The position numbers were made by a program, and so were the translations under genes. A stretch of 64,000 bases of DNA from HKCCE3408 sp038530555 (GTDB taxonomy: Bacteria > Pseudomonadota > Alphaproteobacteria > Rhodobacterales > Rhodobacteraceae), in assembly GCA_038530555.1 (NCBI GenBank), contig JBCBCN010000007.1, positions 124,001 through 188,000 of the forward strand, given 5' to 3'. A model generated the notes under the pieces. It was given only the letters and a program-made list of their open reading frames with translations. It did no database searches and had not been told where the DNA came from. The first letter of the stretch is position 1. Each line of letters starts with the position of its first letter. Shown one piece after another: positions 17,526-26,356 of the stretch.

Positions 17526-20327
17526 TTATTGGCCCAACCTATCGAGAAGCGCTGGCACATGGACCTGATCGGATTTGTAGTTGCCCGATAGGACATGCAT
17601 CACGAGGTTCACTCCGAAGCGCAGGGCGATCTCACGCTGCCGATCCCCGGTGAAGCCGCGGCCCACCGGAAAGAGCGGCCGCCCAGAATTGTCCACCGCC
17701 CAGGCCGCCGCCCAATCGTTGCCGCCGATCACCACCGGGGTGACGCCGTCATTGAGGTTGCGAAAGGGCATGCCCTCGACCTGCTCGGCATCCGGCGGCG
17801 CGGCCTCGACCCAGACATCGCGGCTCATATGGCGGCCGGGGAAATCCTGGAGCAGGTAGAAGGTCCGCGTCAGGACGTGATCGGCCGGGATCGGCTCAAG
17901 CGGCGGAATGTCCAGCGGGCGGGCCAGCTCGCGCAGGCGGCGACCGGGCGCGGTCGCGCTGCCGAAACCGCCGACATCCGCGTCCCGCGTGTCGAAAATC
18001 AGCATCCCGCCCGAGCGGAGATAATCGTTCAACCGGCTATAGGCGGCGTCCGACGGTGTTGGCTGATCGAGCGAGATGGGCCAATAGAGCATCGGGAAAA
18101 ACGCCAATTCGTCGGTTTCGAGATCCACGCCGATGGGTGGCGCGGGCTCAACCGAGGTGCGCCGCCACAGCGCGTTCGATAGGCCCGTCAGGCCTGCGCG
18201 GCTAACCTCATCGGTGCGCTCATCACCGGTCAGGACATAGGCAAGAGTGATCTCGGCCGTGGCGATCAGGGCCAGTTCGTCATCGGGATCAAGCCCCGCC
18301 TCATCGCTCTGCGACCAGGCTGCTGGGCTGTGCAGAGTGATGACGCCCAGGGCCAGAATGCCAAAACCCGCCGCCGCCCGCGAGATATTCGACAACCGAC
18401 CCGACAGCCAAAGGGCAGCGATCATGTCGATACCCAAAAGCGCAATGGCCAGCGTCAGGAGCAGTGGCGCCAGATCCGTGGGCTCCGTCACCGAAAGCCC
18501 TTCGACTTGCGTGCCCAGGGGCCAGCTTGCAGGCACAAGCGGCGTCTCGGTGCCGATCACATTGCGCGCCAGGCGCCGGTCCTCTCCGGCATAAAGCCCG
18601 GGCGGCACCTCTGCCGACAGGGGCGCCTCTGCCAACACCTCACCCGCGATACCCGCCATAACGCCCGCATCCCGCAGGGTGCCGAAGCCGTCGAGCACCT
18701 CCTCGGCGATCCAGGTCGTGCCCGCCAATTGCGTGGCATCGGGCTGCACCGGTCGGGCGGCGACGGCGAGACGCTCGAGCATCTGCACAAAGAGGCCCGA
18801 GAGCGGAAGGGTGGACCAATCGGCATTGGCCGTCACATGGAAGAGCACGACATTGCCCTGCCCGAGCCCCGTCCGCGTGACCAAAGGCGTTCCATCGGCC
18901 AGCGAGGCGATGGTGCGGTCGGCCAGAAACGGATCGGGCTGCGCTAGGACTTGGCTGGTGACAGCCACATCCTCGGGGATCTCTAGGCCGAAAAACGGGC
19001 TGTCTTGCTCGAAGGCCATGAGGGATTTGGGCTCGCCCCAGCTCATCGCGCCACCGACCGAGCGGCCCCCTTCGCGCAGGCGCACGGGCATCAGCGCCTC
19101 GGCCTCGGCCCGGGCCACATCGGAGGCGGCAAGCCGGGGACCCGCAAAGCGCACCAAAAGCCCGCCATTTTCCAGCCAGGCGATGGTGGCGGCTTCCTCC
19201 TCGGGGGCGAGTTGCGCGACATCGGCCATGATCAGCACATCGGGAGAGGCCAAGAGCAGATCGTCGAGCGTGCCTTCGAGCAGGTCCGCCGTCGGCTCCA
19301 GCGCTTGGCGTAGGAAATGGAGCGGGGACAAAAGCCGCTGCCCCTCCCGCTCGGGCGTGCCCGCGATCAGCGCGATCTGGCGCCGCTGCAGGGCATCATC
19401 GGTGAGCGACACCGCCCCGGCATGGCGTTCGCCCGCGATCTCAAACCGGGTGACGCGGTTGCGCAGCTCGGCCGGAAGATCCAGCACCGCCTCGCTCCGC
19501 TCTGCCCCTTCGGCCAGCTCCACGGGCACCTCGGCCAGGGGGCGCGAAATCCCCGCCGGGTCCAGACCATGGGCGATGATGCTCAGGTCGCGCGCCGGGC
19601 CATCGGGCAATTGCTCAACGCTCAAGCTGATGGCGCCATCCTCGAACCGCGCGGGCCGCAGCACACGCAACGGCGCGTCCGATTGAAAGATTGTGACGGG
19701 GCCAAGCGCAGACAGGGCATCAAAGGCCTCCGCGCGTCCCGGGTGTTCGAGCCCATCGGTGACCCAGAAAACATCCAGCCCAGTATCAAGTCGCGTCTCT
19801 AGAGACCCGGCCCAGGTGGCGACCTCGTCCATTTGCGGCGGATAGGCCTGCGGAGTGAGAGACAGCAAACGCGCGACAGCCGCTTCCGCCGTTTGCAGAC
19901 CCAACTCCCCCCCGGCGGGAAGATCGCTGAGGCTGACGAGGGCCACTGGGCGCCCATTGCGGCCCGCCTCTTCGATCAAAAGTTCGGCCCGGTCGAGCCG
20001 GTCCTGCCAGTCGCGGGCCGACGCCCATGAGGCATCCATCGCCACCAGCAGCGGGCCATCGCCATCGCGCGCCTCTTGTGGGTTGAGCACTGGACCGGCG
20101 AAGGCGACAATCGCCGCCGCCACGGCCAGCGCCCTCAAAAGCAACAGCCACCATGGCGTCTTGTCGCTTTCGCTGTCGTCATCTTGCAGACCCAAAAGCA
20201 GCGCCACACCGGGAAAGCGCCGCACGATGGGCGCGGGCGGCACAGCGCGCAGCAGCCACCACAGAACCGGCAACGCGATCAGGGCCAGAAGCAGCGCAGG
20301 TGTGGCAAAAGCCAGATTTGCAAACAT
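17526..20327 (-). CDS. BatA N-terminal domain and DUF4159 membrane protein
   Basis: A 933-residue protein. The N-terminus MFANLAFATPALLLALIALPVLWWLLR with RRFPGVALL is the aerotolerance-regulator (BatA) N-terminal domain, followed by a second helix (LLLLRALAVAAAIVAFAGPVL). A long periplasmic VWA-like region follows. Then come further hydrophobic segments (LAPLLLTLAIALLGIDMIAALWL and AAAGFGILALGVITLH) and a C-terminal DUF4159 domain (FFPMLYWPISLDQPTPSDAAYSRLNDYLRSGGMLIFDTRDAD). ATG 20327 overlaps the DUF58 stop (TAATG), implying coupled translation, so the longer open frame to 20399 is not used. It belongs to the MoxR-DUF58-DUF4159 set seen in many alphaproteobacteria. The role is not established. 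Confidence 0.88.
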   Translation of the reverse strand: MFANLAFATPALLLALIALPVLWWLLRAVPPAPIVRRFPGVALLLGLQDDDSESDKTPWWLLLLRALAVAAAIVAFAGPVLNPQEARDGDGPLLVAMDASWASARDWQDRLDRAELLIEEAGRNGRPVALVSLSDLPAGGELGLQTAEAAVARLLSLTPQAYPPQMDEVATWAGSLETRLDTGLDVFWVTDGLEHPGRAEAFDALSALGPVTIFQSDAPLRVLRPARFEDGAISLSVEQLPDGPARDLSIIAHGLDPAGISRPLAEVPVELAEGAERSEAVLDLPAELRNRVTRFEIAGERHAGAVSLTDDALQRRQIALIAGTPEREGQRLLSPLHFLRQALEPTADLLEGTLDDLLLASPDVLIMADVAQLAPEEEAATIAWLENGGLLVRFAGPRLAASDVARAEAEALMPVRLREGGRSVGGAMSWGEPKSLMAFEQDSPFFGLEIPEDVAVTSQVLAQPDPFLADRTIASLADGTPLVTRTGLGQGNVVLFHVTANADWSTLPLSGLFVQMLERLAVAARPVQPDATQLAGTTWIAEEVLDGFGTLRDAGVMAGIAGEVLAEAPLSAEVPPGLYAGEDRRLARNVIGTETPLVPASWPLGTQVEGLSVTEPTDLAPLLLTLAIALLGIDMIAALWLSGRLSNISRAAAGFGILALGVITLHSPAAWSQSDEAGLDPDDELALIATAEITLAYVLTGDERTDEVSRAGLTGLSNALWRRTSVEPAPPIGVDLETDELAFFPMLYWPISLDQPTPSDAAYSRLNDYLRSGGMLIFDTRDADVGGFGSATAPGRRLRELARPLDIPPLEPIPADHVLTRTFYLLQDFPGRHMSRDVWVEAAPPDAEQVEGMPFRNLNDGVTPVVIGGNDWAAAWAVDNSGRPLFPVGRGFTGDRQREIALRFGVNLVMHVLSGNYKSDQVHVPALLDRLGQ

Positions 20328-21229
20328 TACCGCACCTTCTCCAAGGACGTGTAGAGCCAAAGCAGCGTCGCTTCGGGGGGCCTGTCGGTATGGTGGCAAT
20401 GATAGCGCCAGCCGGTGCGGCGCGCGAGGGTCTGCAACGCCTCTTTGCGCTCGGCCAGGCGGTCGAGATAAGCGTCGCGTAGGGATTTTGCCTTGAGCGT
20501 TTCAAAGCGCACGGCGCCGCTCATGCTTTCGAAAACGGTGCGGCCATCGAAGGGAAAGACCTCCTCATCGGGGTCGAGGACCTGCACAACGCTGCCCTTG
20601 ACCTCCCGGTCGGCGGCTTGGGTCAGGAAGCTCTCGACCGGGGCGAGGGGACCTAGGAAATCCGAGAACAAAACCGCGCGGCCACCTTCGGGCAAGATGC
20701 GCGGCTTGGGCGCGCCGTAATCCTCGCGCGTGTCGTGATCCATCAGCGCGGAGGCCAGGCGCATCAGCTGTGCCGAGCCCGAGCGCGGCGGCTCGGCCAG
20801 ATGCGTCAGGCCCACCCGCTCACCACCCCGGATCGCCAAGATCGCAAGGCCCAGGGCCAGGGTTTGCGCACGGCGCAGCTTGGACGGGCGCGCCTTGCGG
20901 CCCTTGGCCGACCCGGTGAATGTCATCGATGCCGCCTCATCGACCCCGAGCATCAGGGCCTGCGCCGCCTGCCATTCCGTCTGTCGCACGAAGGTCGCAT
21001 CCGCCCGGGCCGAGCGGCGCCAATCAATCGAGCGGTAGCTGTCGCCCATCTCGGTCGGGCGATATTGCCAGAACTCCGCGCCCACACCGGCGCGCCTCCG
21101 GCCATGCTCACCCAACATAACTGTATTGGCCAAATGCTGTGCATCGACCAGGAGTGCTGGCAGCCCGGCGGCGACCGTCTCAGACCGCAAGCGCAGGCTT
21201 TCGGGCGTATGGAGGGCCGTCTGGCTCAA
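20327..21229 (-). CDS. DUF58 domain protein (MoxR partner)
   Basis: A 300-residue soluble protein of the DUF58 family. The family signature is visible as EFWQYRPTEMGDSYRSIDWRRSARADATFVRQTEWQAAQALMLGVDEAASM, containing the conserved Y-x-x-G-D-x-x-R-x-I-D-W-R core and a MIDAS-like D-x-A-S-M. DUF58 proteins resemble von Willebrand A domains and are nearly always encoded next to MoxR ATPases, which are thought to remodel or load metal into them. Its ATG overlaps the moxR stop by four bases (ATGA), and its own stop overlaps the next ATG, so the genes are tightly coupled. Confidence 0.93.
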   Translation of the reverse strand: MSQTALHTPESLRLRSETVAAGLPALLVDAQHLANTVMLGEHGRRRAGVGAEFWQYRPTEMGDSYRSIDWRRSARADATFVRQTEWQAAQALMLGVDEAASMTFTGSAKGRKARPSKLRRAQTLALGLAILAIRGGERVGLTHLAEPPRSGSAQLMRLASALMDHDTREDYGAPKPRILPEGGRAVLFSDFLGPLAPVESFLTQAADREVKGSVVQVLDPDEEVFPFDGRTVFESMSGAVRFETLKAKSLRDAYLDRLAERKEALQTLARRTGWRYHCHHTDRPPEATLLWLYTSLEKVR

Positions 21230-22248
21230 GCGGCCGCCTCGATCCGCGTGACCCGCTCGGTCACCTGGTCGATCACATCCTCGAGCACGGCCCCCTCGGC
21301 CCGCGCCGCAAAGCTCAGCGCCATCCGGTGGCTCAGGACCGGGCGGGCCATCGCGGCCACATCATCCGCCGACGGCGACAAGCGACCATCGAGGAGTGCC
21401 ATCGCGCGCACCGTGAGCATCATCGCCTGCGCGGCACGCGGACCGGGGCCCCAGGCGACGGTCTGGCGCACCAGATCGGGCGCCTCTTCGGCCTGCGGGC
21501 GACACGCGCGCACCAGATCGAGGATCAGCTCAACCACGCTTTCGCCCACGGGCATCTGGCGCACGATGCGCTGCGCCTCAATGAGGCGCTCGGGCGTGAA
21601 GACGGCACTGGCCTGGGCATCCTGCACTCCCGTCGTGGCCACCAGGATCCCACGCTCGGTGTCGCGGTCGGGATATTCGACGTCGATCTTGACCAGGAAC
21701 CGGTCAAGCTGCGCCTCGGGAAGGGGATAGGTCCCCTCCTGTTCAATCGGGTTTTGCGTCGCCAGCACATGGAACGGGCGCGGCAGGGGTTTGTGATCGC
21801 CCGCCACGGTCACCTCCCGCTCCTGCATGGCTTGAAGCAAGGCCGATTGCGTCCGCGGGCTGGCGCGGTTGATCTCATCAGCCATCAACAACTGACAAAA
21901 GATCGGTCCTTCCAGGAAGCGAAACGACCGCGTCCCATCGGCAGCGGTCTCCAGCACCTCGGAGCCCAGAATATCGGCGGGCATCAGATCGGGCGTGAAC
22001 TGCACCCGGTTCGTGCTGAGCCCCATCACGGTCGAGAGCGTGTCCACCAGAAGGGTCTTTCCCAGACCCGGCAGACCCATCAGCAAAGCGTGCCCTCCCG
22101 ACAGCATCGCGGCCAGCGACAGGTCGACGACGGATTGCTGACCGATGATCTTGATCGCGATCGCTTCTTTGGCGCGGGCGAGGTCTTCGGCCAGGCGCTC
22201 GATATCGGCCACCAGGTCTTCGGGGGCGGGGGGCGCGGTCTCGGCCAT
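21226..22248 (-). CDS. moxR: MoxR-family AAA+ ATPase
   Basis: A 340-residue chaperone-like AAA+ ATPase. It has Walker A GLPGLGKTLLVD, Walker B LLMADEINRASPRTQSALLQAM, sensor segment HVLATQNPIEQEGTYPLPEAQLDRF and the C-terminal lid domain. ATG 22248 is preceded by GGAG at a good distance and gives MAETAPPAPEDLV. The open frame to 22311 lacks support. Family members act with VWA proteins to mature periplasmic or membrane complexes. It is the first gene of the four-gene minus-strand operon and reads away from the DUF1285 gene across 63 bases, which must hold both promoters. Confidence 0.95.
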   Translation of the reverse strand: MAETAPPAPEDLVADIERLAEDLARAKEAIAIKIIGQQSVVDLSLAAMLSGGHALLMGLPGLGKTLLVDTLSTVMGLSTNRVQFTPDLMPADILGSEVLETAADGTRSFRFLEGPIFCQLLMADEINRASPRTQSALLQAMQEREVTVAGDHKPLPRPFHVLATQNPIEQEGTYPLPEAQLDRFLVKIDVEYPDRDTERGILVATTGVQDAQASAVFTPERLIEAQRIVRQMPVGESVVELILDLVRACRPQAEEAPDLVRQTVAWGPGPRAAQAMMLTVRAMALLDGRLSPSADDVAAMARPVLSHRMALSFAARAEGAVLEDVIDQVTERVTRIEAAA

Positions 22249-22311
22249 GGCAAATCTCCGTGAAGCGAATATATCCATGGCAAGTAAAGCGAAGGGACGC
22301 GCGGACCACAA

Positions 22312-22914
22312 ATGAACAAAAGGTCAAACGGACAAATCGACGTGACAGCAACCCCGCAGAGCCTGATGGATGCCGCGAAATCGGCCCAAAAGGACGGCAA
22401 GTTACCGCCGGTGCATCTCTGGAACCCGCCCTTTTGCGGCGATCTCGACATGGAGATTCGCCGCGACGGCACCTGGTTTTACGAAGGCACGCCCATTGGG
22501 CGACCCGCTTTGGTCAAACTGTTCTCGACGATCCTCAAGCGCGAAGGCTCTGATTACTTCCTGGTCACCCCGGTGGAAAAAGTCGGCATAAGGGTGGTGG
22601 ACGCGCCCTTTGTGGCGGTCGATTTCGAGGCTGCGGGCGAGGGGCCAGACCAGATCATCACCTTCAAAACCAATGTCGGCGACGCGGTGATAGCAGGTCC
22701 GGAAAATGCGATCCGCGTGGTCCGAGACCCCAGCGGTGAGCCCTCGCCTTACGTGCATGTGCGCAGCGATCTGGAGGCGCTGATCGACCGCAAAAGCTTT
22801 TACCGGCTGGTCGATCTGGGAGAGGCCCACACCCATGAGGGCCAGGACTGGTTCGGGGTCTGGAGCGGCGGGGCGTTCTTTCCGATCATTCCGGTGGCTG
22901 AGTTGAGCCTTTAG
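22312..22914 (+). CDS. DUF1285 domain protein
   Basis: A 200-residue soluble protein with the DUF1285 opening LPPVHLWNPPFCGDLDMEIRRDGTWFYEGTPIGRPALVKLFSTIL and the later segment YFLVTPVEKVGIRVVDAPFVAVDF. The C-terminal half (SPYVHVRSDLEALIDRKSFYRLVDLGE) also fits. Known structures of this family are two-domain beta folds of unknown function. It is often found beside moxR in alphaproteobacteria, as here. The start could be the ATG used or the in-frame GTG at 22342, since neither has a strong ribosome site. It converges on the aldehyde dehydrogenase gene. Confidence 0.85.
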   Translation: MNKRSNGQIDVTATPQSLMDAAKSAQKDGKLPPVHLWNPPFCGDLDMEIRRDGTWFYEGTPIGRPALVKLFSTILKREGSDYFLVTPVEKVGIRVVDAPFVAVDFEAAGEGPDQIITFKTNVGDAVIAGPENAIRVVRDPSGEPSPYVHVRSDLEALIDRKSFYRLVDLGEAHTHEGQDWFGVWSGGAFFPIIPVAELSL

Positions 22915-22930
22915 GCGCGTCGGGCAGATC

Positions 22931-24643
22931 TCAGGGCCGCAGCCCGTGCCAGAGGATCGCCAACAGCTTGAGCGGCCCTGGGCGGGCCTGAAACCGGGTG
23001 AGTGCGCGCGCCACCTTTGCTTGGCGGCGGTGGCTGGGCAGCCAGGCGGGCTTGGGCACCAGCGCGTATTCCCTGCCCAAAAGGCCACGCGGAAAGGGCC
23101 GAAAGGCGCCCCAAATCACAGTCCGCTCGACCCCGTCCAGCATCAGCGCGTTGTGCACTTTGCCGATGCCTGAGCCCACATCGTCGAGGCTATGGCCGGG
23201 AAACGCGCCCCAGGGCGCTGTCGGCACGACAAAGGCGCTGCCGGTCCAATCGTTCACGCCGATGATCCCATAGCGCAGCTGCGTGATCAGCGTCTCGATA
23301 TAGGCCCGCCCCAGGCGCCTGAGCGTGGCGGGATCGATGATAATATTGGCGCCCAGCGTCCCCGCAAGCTCGGTATTGGCCAGCAGGATCGCGGCCTTGA
23401 GGAAGGCCGCCGGGTCCCTCTCGTCGATCTCATGCAGAGCCAAAGCCGGGCCAAAGACCTCCTCAGTCCCCACATCAGGATCGTCGTTGAGCCGTGTGAG
23501 GGGGATATCCGGGCCGGGCGCGCGGGCGACGCTGTCTTCCGTATGGCGGGCGAAGGCCTTAACGCGGTCATCCGCCCCGGGATAGTAGGGCGCGCGGGTT
23601 TGCCGGGCCAAAACGCTTCTGAGCGCCTTGAGCAAAGCAGGCGTGCCCCCCCAACCCTTGGGCAGGATCAGAACCTGGCTCGCCACGCAATTGAAGCCCG
23701 AATTGTGCATCTTCTGAAGCGCGATCTGCTCGGCCTGATAGGCGATGTCGGCCGCGCTCCAATCGCCCGGCACCACGATGGTCGGCGAGACTGCGCCGAG
23801 CTCGGAGGTGATGGGCCGCGGGTTCACCAGCGTGCCATTGGCTTTGTTGGCCGCCTGCGACGCCGCCTCCCCCCAGACGATGCGGTCATGGGTGGTTTGC
23901 GCGCCGGTGATGTGCAGGCTGTCGACGAGGGGATGCGTTGAGGCAAACGCGCCCAGCGCCCCGTCCCCCGTCACGATCCTAAGCGCGTCGACCTCGATCA
24001 GGGGCCGGAACGCGGCCTCGAAATAAGGCGCAAGATAGGCGTTGACCGGGTTCATCTTGAGCAGGACAACCTCGTTGTCATTGAAGAGCTTGTGCAGCAC
24101 ATCGAGCGGTGTGATCGCGGCGATATTGCCCGCGCCGAGCACCAAGCAGACCGCGCCATCCCCGCTTGGTCCATTCTCATAGAGCTTCGCGGCCCCCGCC
24201 CGCATGTCCTCGGGGCTCTGCCCGGGTTCGAGCCAGACATCGACCGTTGAGCCGGAAAACACGATCCGGTCGAAAAGGCCTGCCGGGCGCACGCGCAGGG
24301 CCGTTTGGCCATTGTCCAGGCGGCGCACCGGCATCCCATCGAGATACCGCTTGCCCGGCAGCCGGCTGAGCGTGGCGATGAGCGCGTCAATCGCGGCCAG
24401 GACGGCATACGGGCCCGAAAACCACTCCTCCCCCACGATAGGATCGCTTGGGGTCAGCAGCTTTTTGCGCGCGGCGGTTGCCGCCCACCCCTCTGCCACG
24501 TCACCTAGGCGCGCATGGCAGTCCTGCAAAAGCTTGATCCGGCGAGGGACGGGCAACTCGGCCCAACTGCCTTTGGCGGCGGCTAGCTCTCGGAGAGCCG
24601 TCTCGGTCAGCTCTTGGTCAAGCTCTGCGGGATTATCCAGCAT
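22931..24643 (-). CDS. aldehyde dehydrogenase family protein
   Basis: A 570-residue NAD(P)-dependent aldehyde dehydrogenase, longer than the usual 490-500 because of a C-terminal extension rich in basic and hydrophobic residues (LPSHRRQAKVARALTRFQARPG...). The catalytic Glu lies in PITSELGAVSP and the nucleophile Cys in MHNSGFNCVASQV. EEVFGPALALHE is the usual late motif. The more variable N-terminus suggests a branch distinct from betaine aldehyde dehydrogenases. Its ATG overlaps the GMC oxidoreductase gene by 11 bases, so the two probably act in sequence: alcohol or amine oxidation to an aldehyde, then to an acid. The substrate is not readable from sequence. Confidence 0.88.
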   Translation of the reverse strand: MLDNPAELDQELTETALRELAAAKGSWAELPVPRRIKLLQDCHARLGDVAEGWAATAARKKLLTPSDPIVGEEWFSGPYAVLAAIDALIATLSRLPGKRYLDGMPVRRLDNGQTALRVRPAGLFDRIVFSGSTVDVWLEPGQSPEDMRAGAAKLYENGPSGDGAVCLVLGAGNIAAITPLDVLHKLFNDNEVVLLKMNPVNAYLAPYFEAAFRPLIEVDALRIVTGDGALGAFASTHPLVDSLHITGAQTTHDRIVWGEAASQAANKANGTLVNPRPITSELGAVSPTIVVPGDWSAADIAYQAEQIALQKMHNSGFNCVASQVLILPKGWGGTPALLKALRSVLARQTRAPYYPGADDRVKAFARHTEDSVARAPGPDIPLTRLNDDPDVGTEEVFGPALALHEIDERDPAAFLKAAILLANTELAGTLGANIIIDPATLRRLGRAYIETLITQLRYGIIGVNDWTGSAFVVPTAPWGAFPGHSLDDVGSGIGKVHNALMLDGVERTVIWGAFRPFPRGLLGREYALVPKPAWLPSHRRQAKVARALTRFQARPGPLKLLAILWHGLRP

Positions 24644-26279
24644 GGATGTAGGCCCCCTCTTCCTGATGGGCGGCTTTGATGAGATCGGCGGCCTTTTCGG
24701 CGATCATGATGGTGGGCGCATTGGTGTTGCCCGAGATGATACGCGGCATGACCGACGCATCCACGACCCTGAGCCCGTCCATCCCACGCACCCGCAATTC
24801 AGGGTCGACCACGGCCATCTCATCGCGCCCCATCTTACAGGTCCCCACGGGGTGATAGATCGTGTCGGCCCGGGCGCGGATGAACTTGGCCCAATCCTCA
24901 CGGGTCTCGTTTTTCTCCGAGCCGAACAGCTCCCGCGCGCGGAAAGGTGCCATCTCGTGGCTGCGCATCATCTCGGCGGTGATCTGCACGCCGCGAATAA
25001 GCACGTCGAGATCGGCCGGATCGCGCAAATAGGCCGGATCGATCCCGGGCGCAGCCATCGGATCGGCCGATTGCAGGAACACTTCGCCGCGGCTTTTGGG
25101 ATGCAGGTTGCAGACATGGCAGCTGTAGCCATGCCCGGCATGCAGTTTGCGGGCGTGGTCATCGACGATGCCGATCACGAAATGGAGCTGGAGGTCTGGA
25201 TCCGGCAGGCTCGGGTCGGATTTGAGAAACGCGCAACCCTCTGCCATGGGCGAGGCAGCCATCGACGGCTCCCCCCGGCTCCAGGCGCGGATATGGCCGA
25301 TCATATCGAGACCGGCCCGCAGCCCGATGCCGAAATTGTCCCGGTCCTTGGAGGTATAGCCCAGGATCACGTCGAGATGGTCCTGCAAGTTCTGCCCGAC
25401 GCCCGGGGCTTCATGGCACACAGCAATGCCGTGCGGTTCGATATCTTCCGGCCGCCCGATGCCGGACAGCTGCAAAAGCTGCGGCGAGCCGAAAGCGCCG
25501 GAGGCCACGATGACCTCACGATGGGCACTGACCCGCCGGCGCCCGCCGGGGTCGCGATAGATCAGCCCTGTCGCGCGCTTGCCCTCCAGCACGATCTGAC
25601 AGGCGCGGGCCTGGGTGATCACGGTCAGGTTCGGCCGGTCCAGATGCGGCAGCAGGTAGCCGGCGGCGGCCGAGCAGCGCTCCCCGATCTTGGCGGGGTC
25701 ATGGAATTGCGTGACTTGATAAAGGCCCGCGCCCTCGATCTCTCCGGTGTTGAAATCCTCGCGCGCGCGCAGCTGCATCGCCTCTGCCGCCTCAAGGAAA
25801 GCCCCTGTAACCCGGCGCGGCGCGCGCTGATCTGAGACCTGAAGCGGGCCGCCCGTGCCGTGAAAGTCATCGCCGCCGCGCACGTTGTTCTCAGCGCGTT
25901 TGAAATAGGGCAGCACACTATTCCAGTCCCAGCCGTCACAGCCCAGATCGGCCCAGCCGTCGTAGTCGCCTTTCGTCCCGCGCGTGTAGAGCATGGCGTT
26001 GATCGCGCTCGACCCGCCCAGCGCCCGACCCCTCGGCTGATAGGCGCGGCGCCCGTTCAGACCCGGCTGCGGCACCGAGGAAAACGCCCAATTGTTGATC
26101 GGGGGGCGCCCGGGCAGCATCGCCACGACACCGACCGGCAGGCGCACCAGGATGCCGTTACCGCCGCCCCCGGCCTCGATCAGGCAGACACTGACGGCAG
26201 GATCTTCGCTGAGCCGGGCGGCCAGGACCGATCCCGCCGAGCCGCCGCCCGCGATGACATAGTCGAATGATCTGGCCAT
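24633..26279 (-). CDS. GMC-family FAD oxidoreductase (choline dehydrogenase-like)
   Basis: A 548-residue flavoprotein. It starts with the Rossmann motif YVIAGGGSAGSVLAARLSED and continues with the GMC signatures RGRALGGSSAINAMLYTRG and VIVASGAFGSPQLLQLSGIG. Near the end is HPVGTCKMG, carrying the catalytic His, followed by NTNAPTIMIAEKAADLI. This layout is that of choline dehydrogenase and related alcohol dehydrogenases. ATG 26279 is preceded by GGGAGGAGG. It lies between the TPP-enzyme gene and the aldehyde dehydrogenase. The neighbouring carnitine genes make a quaternary-amine alcohol a sensible guess, but many GMC enzymes here act on other alcohols. Confidence 0.92.
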   Translation of the reverse strand: MARSFDYVIAGGGSAGSVLAARLSEDPAVSVCLIEAGGGGNGILVRLPVGVVAMLPGRPPINNWAFSSVPQPGLNGRRAYQPRGRALGGSSAINAMLYTRGTKGDYDGWADLGCDGWDWNSVLPYFKRAENNVRGGDDFHGTGGPLQVSDQRAPRRVTGAFLEAAEAMQLRAREDFNTGEIEGAGLYQVTQFHDPAKIGERCSAAAGYLLPHLDRPNLTVITQARACQIVLEGKRATGLIYRDPGGRRRVSAHREVIVASGAFGSPQLLQLSGIGRPEDIEPHGIAVCHEAPGVGQNLQDHLDVILGYTSKDRDNFGIGLRAGLDMIGHIRAWSRGEPSMAASPMAEGCAFLKSDPSLPDPDLQLHFVIGIVDDHARKLHAGHGYSCHVCNLHPKSRGEVFLQSADPMAAPGIDPAYLRDPADLDVLIRGVQITAEMMRSHEMAPFRARELFGSEKNETREDWAKFIRARADTIYHPVGTCKMGRDEMAVVDPELRVRGMDGLRVVDASVMPRIISGNTNAPTIMIAEKAADLIKAAHQEEGAYIHAG

Positions 26280-26356
26280 GGGCCTCCTCCCGAGCTGGCT
26301 GTTCGACGGGCATCAAACCCTCCGACGCTTGCTCACGCTATCTGGGCGAGAAAGGT

